The notes under the pieces were generated by a model. That model was not told the DNA's origin and made no database searches. It saw nothing but the letters and a program-made list of their open reading frames with translations. From assembly GCA_035578905.1 (NCBI GenBank), contig JAQJVL010001182.1:124001-188000 (forward strand): a DNA stretch of 64,000 nt. Reading direction: 5' to 3'. Positions 28,501 through 38,562 of this stretch are shown in pieces. Every line of letters starts with the position of its first letter. Position 1 is the stretch's first letter. Source of the DNA: Stictocephala bisonia (lineage: Eukaryota; Arthropoda; Insecta; Hemiptera; Membracidae). The translations under genes and the position numbers were made by a program.

Positions 28501-31500
28501 AGTTGCCTTATTTTGGTCAAGATCTCACTTAACAAATTGAAGACAAAACGTTAACATTAGAAAGGACCTCAGCAAGTAAATTTGTGCCTGGCAGGAAGTT
28601 CTCACTGGTATTCCTCCGGGCTCTATTTTAGGGCCTGTTTTATTTATTATTAATATCAACATCCTCATTTACAATTTTATAGCTAACCTTATTTCATATG
28701 TTAGCTGTACACTCACATAATGATTTTATGTTTGTAACATGATTTTTCTGTATGTGTGCAGCCAGCTACTTCACTGGAGGAGGAAGTTCTCCGCCGGGAA
28801 GCCAGGAAGGGGATGACTAATGATGAGGCTGAGTTCTCTGTAGAATCTATTCTCGACAGCCAAGTCTACTTGTGGTCTGATAAGTACAGACCCCGCAAAC
28901 CTCGTTACTTTAACAGGTCAGTAAACAAAACTTTTTAAAATAATAATTGTTTTGTTTGGTAACAAAACCATTTGAGTAGTTTATGAAGCACAGATAACAT
29001 GCAATTTAATCTCGTAAGACATATAAACTGTATTTTCCTATATTAAGAAGCTAAGGAAGATTAATCTACAGTTCTTTATAAAATTGTATTTAATATTAGT
29101 TCTAGAAAATAATAAGTATATAAGTTTTTACTTATTTAGCCCTCTAAGCGCAGTTAATTTTGCCTAATACGTTAAAGCAGTTTTCGTGTTAACTATAAAC
29201 ATTATTTTGACATTAGAAATTTGATTAACCCTTTTAGAATCAATAGATGACATATCATCATTTCCAATATTTCTGTTTAGAAATGACGAAATATTGTTAC
29301 TAGTAGTTTTCGTGTTGCAACTTAATAATTGTTAAACTTATAACTTCTATTTTTACTGTATTTCTGTGAATGTTCTAGCTTGTGATTACTTTTATATCTT
29401 TGAAAGACGGTTATTAATATTTTTTACCATCTGATGGAATGTATTGCCAAATCATTGGTTATTAAGAAAAAATGACAATTTTTGTTTGCTTGTAGTGTAC
29501 ATGTACAGTTAGTTACCAGCGGTTAAGTCTGATTTACTTAGGTGATTTATACTGTAACAACTTACTACAGAACTTCATCTGTTGATTGTCAGACTTATTA
29601 ATTTAGAAATGAATAACCGATTTGAGCTCTAATTGCAGTTAACTTGAGGCTTTCATGAGTAGATTTGAATTACATAATTCTTTTCACTTTTTATTCACCA
29701 TGACATTTTCTTATCATTAACAGGCTGATGAGGGTGCCTGTGGTGTATGTATTCTTATGTATTACATTTGATCACTTACACAATAATAATTATTGTATGT
29801 ATATAAATGTGTGGGTGATACGTTAAGTTTGATGAAATTATGATTTTGCTTGCCTATGATGAATAATATTTCATATTTCTTATAATTCCGTTATGATCTG
29901 TCTAATTTTCATGACTTGTGTTTGTAGGTAAAATAACATACAAGTTACATACAGGAGAAGCTAACAAATTATAGTACTAATATACTGATAAGAATAGGTA
30001 TGACATATAGTTCATAAATTTTGAACAAACATTAGGAACATTTTGTTTTATAAAAAATATACAAAACTTTTTATTAACATGATTGTAAGGAACACAATAT
30101 TTAAAAACCGTATAAGAAAATGGTACAAATGGAAATCTAGCTTCATTGAAGAAAGGCATCAAATTGATTACATAATGTCACAACAAAGATATAAAAATAG
30201 CATAAAAAGTGCAAAGAGCTACCCCGGTGCAGATATAAACTCAGACCACAACTAAGATCAATCAAACCAACCTTAAGACTGATATAGAAGTATTAAATAC
30301 TCAAATCTCAGATCATACTGGACAAATGTGCACAGTATATAGACACACATATACAACAGGCAATATGGCAGTAATAAAAAGAAACTTTAATAAGAACAAA
30401 TATACTATAACTATAAGAACTACTAAATCAATAATCCTGGGAAGAAGTATATAATAAGGAAAATACTGATGAAGCATACAATATTCTAGACAATATAATA
30501 TAAAACATTATCAATATAACACGTCCAATAAAGATCAATAAAACCAAGAAAAACTGAACTCCCATACTCCAAGATGACATTATAATGACTAGAAATGAAT
30601 TTTTTTAAGCTCAAAGAGGTGTACATTCTAACTGCAATACTAAAAAACAAACAAAAAGCAGCAATAAAAAAGAAAGCATATGGTATCAAACTAAAAGAGA
30701 AGAGAAAGAAGCTATTGCTAAGAAAATAGATGAATCCGAAAACAAAAGTCAGGCTATTTGGAAAGTCATAAACAGTGAGAAAATAGGAAGGTAAGACTAC
30801 AACATCATATCCCTAGCTTGAAATTGATGGACAAATCACTGACAACCTTGTGACGATAGCAAATCAGCTGAACATCTATTTGACTAGTGTTGCTAAAAAT
30901 ACTCTAGCACAACAACCTCAAACAATACAAAAAATGGTCAAAGATTACAAACCATGGACAAAATTACAGACTGCCCCTGCCTAATACTGCAACCAACTAA
31001 CTCAGCAGAAGCAAAACAGGTAACTCAATAAATAAAACCAAAAACCTTAGCTGGAATTGATGAAATATCATCCAAAACCCTGAGGATATGTAAAGAAGAC
31101 CTGACCAAACCTCTTGTAAATATAATTAATAAGTCATTTGCGCAGGGTGTATTTCCTTATTTGCTGAACATTTCAAAAGTTTACCCCAAATTCAAAAAAG
31201 GAAATAAAAAACAGCCAACCAGTTATCCCCCAATCTTACTTCTCTCTACCTTCTCTAAAATAATTGATAATAGTTTTAAACAGGCTGCTGCAACACATAA
31301 AAACACATAACCTGATCACAGCTCACCAACGTGGTTTTACTGCTGGAAAGACAGCAACAGCCATAATCAGCCTTGTAGAAAAAATAATAGACAATATAGC
31401 GGCTGGCAACACTGTGACAACCATCCTGCTTGACTACAGTAAGATATTCAACTGCCTTAGTCATGAATTGTTCCTAAAAAATTAGAAAGGATTTGTGTGA

Positions 31501-34500
31501 CTGGTACTGCCTCAAAATGGTTTAAAAGCTATTTAGAAGGGAGGTCACAAGTTGTTGAGTTAAGTTGCACAATAAAAGGAAGATATAAAATATTATATTT
31601 AGAAGCTCAAAAATTAGACAGAGGTGTACCGCAAGGCTCAGTCCTTGACCCTGTTTTGTTAATAATTTTCACTAGTGACATGCTAAATCTCCTGGGCCAA
31701 TATTGCTCAGTGCCCATGTATGCAGATGATACTTATAAAAAGTCCAAAACACCTGTAGAATTGGAAATAGTGCATACATAGCTTATAACATGGCACTTGA
31801 ATACTGCAATAAAAACTTGAATACTGCTGAAAACCTCAGGACCTATCAGCCAAATGAGGAAGCGACTCATCACCTGGTTCCTAGCTCATCCCATATACTC
31901 CATTTAGGAATTTGTTCATTGGAGAGAAGAGCCCTTTGTTCCAAACTAGACCAAGATACCTCCACATCTATAGACTTTTATAGAAAAACTAGCCTAAAAA
32001 TAAAAAATTGCACTTTTTGTAGTTTACTGACGACATTCCTGTACTCAGTGTTCATGCAATGAAGATATTTCCCTGTTGTCTATTGTCTTAGTAGCGGCAA
32101 ACGTATGTGTCAAACTAAAAAAAAAAAAAAAAAAAGAGAAGTTATAGATGTAGAGAAACTGAAAGAAGCTGAAAAAGCAAGACAAATTAGAAGGATACAC
32201 GCATACACATGGGGAACATAGAAGAGACTTGAAATAAAATAAAAGAAGATATAAAGGATGTGGCAATAACAGTAGTAGGAAAGAAAGGGGGGAAGAGAAT
32301 CAGAAAATAATGGATCATGGAAGAAACTATGGACAAAATGGAGGAGAGAAGAAAATAGAAAAATGTAGGAAAAGAAATTGGAAAAAGAAAATACAGGACA
32401 AAAAATAATGAACTGAGGAGAGAGACAGAAAAAGCAAAGGAGGGGTGGCTAAGGGAAAAGTTCAATAACCCAGGAAAACTAAAGAGGGAAAGAGAAGGAA
32501 GATATGATCAAATTTACCAGGAGGCTAAAACGCTAATATTCAATGAAAAGAAATAGCCATTGAAGTAAGAGGAGGAAATGGTTAATGAAGTAATGAAAAG
32601 ACGGAAGAAATTCTTAGAAAAACGATATGACTGGGAAAAAAGACGAAGAACTAGGAATAGAAGAGGACAATAATGTATGGAAGATGAAAAACGTTTCCCA
32701 ATATTAGCTAGTGAACTAGAAACATCAATAAAAGAAATGAAGAATGGCAAAGCTATGGGGGGAGATGAAATACAAGCAGAATTAATGAAGGCAATGCAGG
32801 GAGAAGGAAGAAAAATATGACTGAGACTGTGCAATGAAATATTTAATAAGGGAAAATGGCCAAAATACTTTTGCGAAACTATTATGATACCAATCCTAAA
32901 GAAGAAAAACGCCAAAAAGTATTTAGAACAATGAGCCTAATATCACATACAGCCAAAATCCTTTTAAGGTCAATAAACAGAAGGCAATATAATAGACTAA
33001 ATAAAATCATAAGAGAAGAGCAATATGGTTTTAGGAAGGGAGTAGGAACAAGGGATGTCATTGGGCTATTGAGAGTCATTGGAGAAAGGTACTTAGAAAA
33101 GAATAAAGAAATGTTTGCAGTGTTTATAGATCTGGAAAAAGCATTCGCGTGAAATGGCCATGGTTAATGGAAATTTTAAAGAAATATGTTGTTGAATGGA
33201 AAAAGAAAAGATTATTAAAGGAGCCATATTCAAACCAAAAAGCAAAACTGAAAATTAAAGATGAAACCTCAGAAGAAATAGGACTGGAAGGAGGGGTTAG
33301 ACAGGGATGCTGCCTGTCACCAACACTTTTTAATATATATTTGGAAGAGATAATAGGAGTATGTTTTGTTGGGAATTGGGGGATTAGTGTGGGTGGAAGA
33401 AGAGTAGAGTGCTTACGGTTCACAGATGATATGGTGGTGCTAGCAGAGAATGAAGGTGAGTTAATTAAAATGATGGAGGAGTTAAACAAATCAAGTGAAA
33501 AATATGGTATGAGGATGAACGTGGAAAAGACAGAGTGTATGATCCTGGGTGGAAGGGAAGAGATAACACTACTCAAACTGAAAGGAGAATAATAGAAAAT
33601 GTTGAAAAATTCAAATACCTGGGAAGTTGGTTTACAGAAGATATGAGATGTAATACAGAAATAAAAACAATAATAGCATTGGCAAAAGTAGGATTTGGAA
33701 GAAAGAGAAGACAGTTGTGTGGCCCAGTTAGAGAAAGAACAAAGATAGAGACTAGTTAAGATAGCTACATTTTGAGTGTGTAGTATGGTGCAGAAACGTG
33801 GACACTAAGAAAGGAGGTTGTAAAAAGACCGAAAGCAATGGAAATATGGCTATGGAGGAGATTGGAGAGTATTAAGTGGAGGACGCAAATGAAGTATGGA
33901 GAAGGGTAGGAGAAGAAAGTCAAATGATTAAGGAGACATAGCAAAGGAAAAAGAACTGTTTGGGGCATACAATGTGAAAGGAATGTTTATTGAAGACTGC
34001 AATAGAAGGAATAGTAGAGGGGAAGAGGAGGAGAGGGAGGAAAAGATTCCAAATGATGGACAATCTAAAGATGGGGAAGAAATATTGGGAAATAAAAAAG
34101 GAAGCACAAAACAGAAAGGTATGGAGAAAAAGACATGTTTCGTGGAAACCTACCAAGAGTCAGAAAGACCAATGATAAGATGATATTGCTTATGCATTGT
34201 GGTACTATCAATGCCTCATGATGCTTTTGATACATTAACATTTTGACAAGTTCTGCACTGAATCTAATAGCATTGTGTTTTATTTTTTTTTATGAATTTC
34301 GATGCATCACACACCCCTAGGCTTGATAAACAAAGCTTAGGTGTACTTCACTTTAGGTCTTTATGACAAAAAAACTACCTCTTTCAATAAGCATAAGACT
34401 CAATTGGTAATACTACACTGAAACAGTTTCCCCAACCATCGCTTGATTCTGTATTAATATTGGCCTCATGGCATATATATATACACCTACCAAAGGTTAC

Positions 34501-37500
34501 ACCAAAGTCAAATTAAGTATTGTTTAACACCAACAGTTATAAAAATCAAATTGTTGATATTATCTAAAATTATTGTACTCACTCTTTCTAAAGGAGTATT
34601 AAACAATTTCAAGTCTTATTTATGGTTTGCCTACAGCTTATATCACAAAAAATATTCTTAAGTGGTATTGTTTGGCATTTTATTTATTATCTATGTGAAA
34701 TTGCAGGGTGCACACTGGATTTGAATGGAACAAGTACAACCAGACCCATTATGACATGGACAACCCTCCTCCGAAGATTGTGCAGGGATACAAGTTCAAC
34801 ATCTTCTATCCAGACCTCATCGACAAGAATGCCACCCCTGAGTATTTCTTGGTCAGTGTAGTTTAAAAAAATGTTAGGTCTAATTTTAGTATGTCACAAC
34901 TGCTCCCCTGTTCCACATTTGTAGGTAGACATTAAAACCCCAGACCGCATCCGTCAAGGGTGCTGAAAGTTTTATGCGTAGTCTGCAGTCAGCACCCAAG
35001 ATTATTTTGGATAAGTTGTATATTTTTACTATTTAATAATATCCTCTGTGTACTGTTAATTGATAACGTGTTCATATTTTTGTATTGCATTATATATTTT
35101 TTCATAATTGTGTGTATTTGTAATAGTTTGTAAGAAGAGTCTTTCAATCTTGTCTTCAATTATTGTAACTTTCTGAGGAGTCCTTTGTAAATTATAAGTA
35201 TATAGTTGTTTAAGGATTTTCTACATTAAATTGGTTGGTTGAGAGTTTAAAAAAGTAGGATAAGGTAATAAGAAAAACTAAAAGCAAGCTTGAATAAGTT
35301 TCATGTGCTTTTGATCCTTATCTATTTTGCCAAGGGATAATCGAATAAACTCCTTTATGGCTCCACTTAATTGGTATTATTTTTGTAATCTGGACTGACT
35401 CCAAACCCAACCAAGGGAAAGTTAGGACTTTCCAACATATAATTGCAAAGATAACAACAGCACTGAGGACTAAACACAAAGTGGGTAAAAATGACATGGT
35501 TGATTTATCAACCAAGTACGCAGATAAACCTTAGGTTCAAAAACTTGTTGCAGCAGCTGAAAACATGGGTAGAGTTGATAGGTCAGATCTCTTTAATTTC
35601 AGTTTGTGCGTAGGACTAAGAAATGGTACGGTAGGCTTTTTTCTGGTTACTTGAAGGAGGTATTGCTGGTGTGGTGACTCGGTGGCTAATGCTTCAGACT
35701 GCGGAGGGCTAGGTTCAAGGTTCGAATCACCACTGAGCCAACGGTCGGTACTTCACTCATTGGATAAGTTCATACACAGGCCTACAGGCCCATGTGAACT
35801 GATGAGTATACTAAAACAGAACAGAACAAAGAACTGGTTACTTTGAATCAACAAACGGGAATCCAGGCCGATCCATTGGAAATATGTTACAGCCATTGTA
35901 TGTTAAGCTTCATTTTACAGAAAAGGTTGACAAGGGATCCTTCCAGTGACAAATGTGTTACAAAAATAGACTCCGGAAATCATATTTTTGTTAAATATGT
36001 ATAGAAAAGCCATGCTTCCATCCAGACAAATGTTTTGAAGAGTATCATTTGAATTATATAACTACTACTCGTGAAAGTTAAATTTAACACTATACATTCA
36101 TTTGTTTTATATTTGTAAATAAATAAATTAGCTATTGTATGCATCAATGTTTTCCAAGCATATCTTTCTGTCTTATAATTGCATTACATCCGGTTATTAT
36201 ACTTATGTACACACTATATATAAAATTGTTTATTTTGTGTGTTTTTAAGTGGGAAAAATTGTATTGAGGACAGATACAATTGATATATTAGTAATGTAAC
36301 TAAAAAAAAATAACATTTTTAAATTGCTTCCGTGCCCTCCCTTTATTTATATTTTTACAATCGAACAGCCGCCCAGGAAGAGCTAAAAAACAAATATTGA
36401 GTAATTATATATTTTTAGTACAGTAGAACCTCGGAAACCTCAACATAATGTGGACTGAATGGATGTCAAGTTTCCAAAATGTAGAGTTTACAAAAGTGAG
36501 GTTAATAACTAGACTACTTGAGGCTCGTTAAAACTGTTTAGTACAGTACATATAGACTAAAAATAAAGATTAATATAAGATTAAGAACAAGTTAAAGAGT
36601 AAATACAATTGATTATAAAACATATAATGGAGATTATGAGTGAAATAAAATTAAAAAAAACCAATTAACTTAAAAATAGGCCAGTACAAAATGAAAACTT
36701 TTCACTTTAAATGTAAAGAGTAGCAATTACTTGTTTTCTCTTGAGAAAAACTTCATTATTGTGGACTTTTTTCACCATTTACTCTCCTCCGCACTGCTTC
36801 ATCACGTAAACGGCAAAGAAACAATATGTCCATTGGAGATGCACCAGTTTCCTCAAAATATTGTAGAGCACCCTACACTGCCTTTAAACCCTTGGTATGA
36901 GACTTTATCGACATCATCTTCTCCTTTCTTTCCTTCTGGCACATCCTCTTCACTGTCTTCTTTGTTTTCATTAATGAGGTTAACTATTTTGTCATCTTCA
37001 AGATGGTGTTCATCATCTTCTTACATCCACTCTTCAACAACTTTTTCTGAAGCTTCCTCACTCCCTGGAGTCTTATTGATCAGTTCTAGCAAGTGGGCGT
37101 CTTCTTCCGTCTCTTTGATCTCCTCAAATTCATTTCCCGCGTGGTCAAGTAATTTTCTCCATGATCGGACAAGAGTCAAAGCCTCAACTTCGTCCCAAGA
37201 TGTAGAAATCCACCCTACAACATCTAGCAGGTGAATTTTTAAAAATTTCACAACTATAGCCTGCCCTTCATCTATTGCTTGGATAAGTGATGTGAGAAGT
37301 TTTCGTCGATATAGTTTTTTTTGTAGATTGTAGCAAACCCCCTGATCCATGCACTGATATAAAGCAGTGATATTTGGTGGTAATAACATGGCTTTTATCT
37401 CACCATCTTTGAGTTCGGCAACATCAGGGTGTGTTGTTGTTGCATTGTCAAAAAAAGCAGGAGTGCTTTCCTAGGCAGGTCTTTAGATTTTAAAAATTTG

Positions 37501-38510
37501 TCAACGGAAGGAACAAAAACAGTAAAAAACCACTCCTTAGATATTGTACCGTCCATCCAAGCACTTTTCTGGTACCTATACCAAACAGGCAACCCATTTA
37601 CATTACATGTGCCACCAGATCTTTTTAATGTTATAGACACAGGGATTTTTTGCCTTTCCAATGAGACAGTTTTAGTTTATGCTCTCCTGTTGAATTTCTA
37701 CAGGCCAATATTGTTACACTATCTTTACTTTTCTTATACCTTGGAGCCGCTTTTTCATTTCGTGATGCTAGTGTAGTCAATGGTTTGTCATTCTAAAATT
37801 CAAACCACTTTCATCGCAGTTGTACAACTGTTCTCCAGAAATACCCTCGTTTTCGATTATCTGTTGCAAAACAGACACACTAACTTCATTTGCAATAGCT
37901 TTTCCCCATAGAGTTGAGTTCTCTCACGCAATAACGCTTCTTCCATCAATCCAGCCAGCCAGAACTTGCAGAAAATGCACTACTCTCTTTATCACAAAAT
38001 TTTTCGTAGAATTTAAGAGCTTTTTCTTGCAATATAGGCTGCAAATCGGTGTTCCTTTATCCCTGTGACTTCTGAACCATGCATAAAGAGCCTTACTAGC
38101 TTTGTCAAAGTTACCTTCTTTCATATTTTTTTTCTTTCTTTTAGGGAGTCAACACACATTCTTTTCGCACACCATCCTTCAATATCACATCTCTGTTTTT
38201 TTCCATCCTATTATTGTACTCTGTCCCACTCCCAAGTCCAAAGCAATTTTATTCACATTCTCACCAGTGTTAACCCTTTCCACTCCAATTATTGGGAACC
38301 CAGTTTCCCTATCAGCTCCATTTACTTTTAAGCAAAGATTGCCTACTACATTTGTTCAGTGGGAAAAACATATATCTGAAAGTTCCAAAAAGCTGATGTA
38401 TTTTTTTCTTTGTTTCTTCTATGACTAAAGTATAGATTAATATAAAATAAAACATGTATTTTTATTTTCAAATTTTTTAATTATATATATTTATTGGAAC
38501 AAAATTGAAT

Positions 38511-38562
<52 letters not shown>

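Noticed and set aside
29225..29530. Another TTAA-flanked element starting TTAACCCTTTTAG
   Set aside because: No inverted partner end found within range.
32187..32915. Minus-strand open frames of 92 and 133 residues rich in Ser, Phe and Leu
   Set aside because: Complement of a purine-rich LINE relic; composition explains the open frames.
35672..35745. tRNA gene
   Set aside because: A and B boxes are present but no cloverleaf with a 7-bp acceptor stem can be drawn; it continues into a SINE body.
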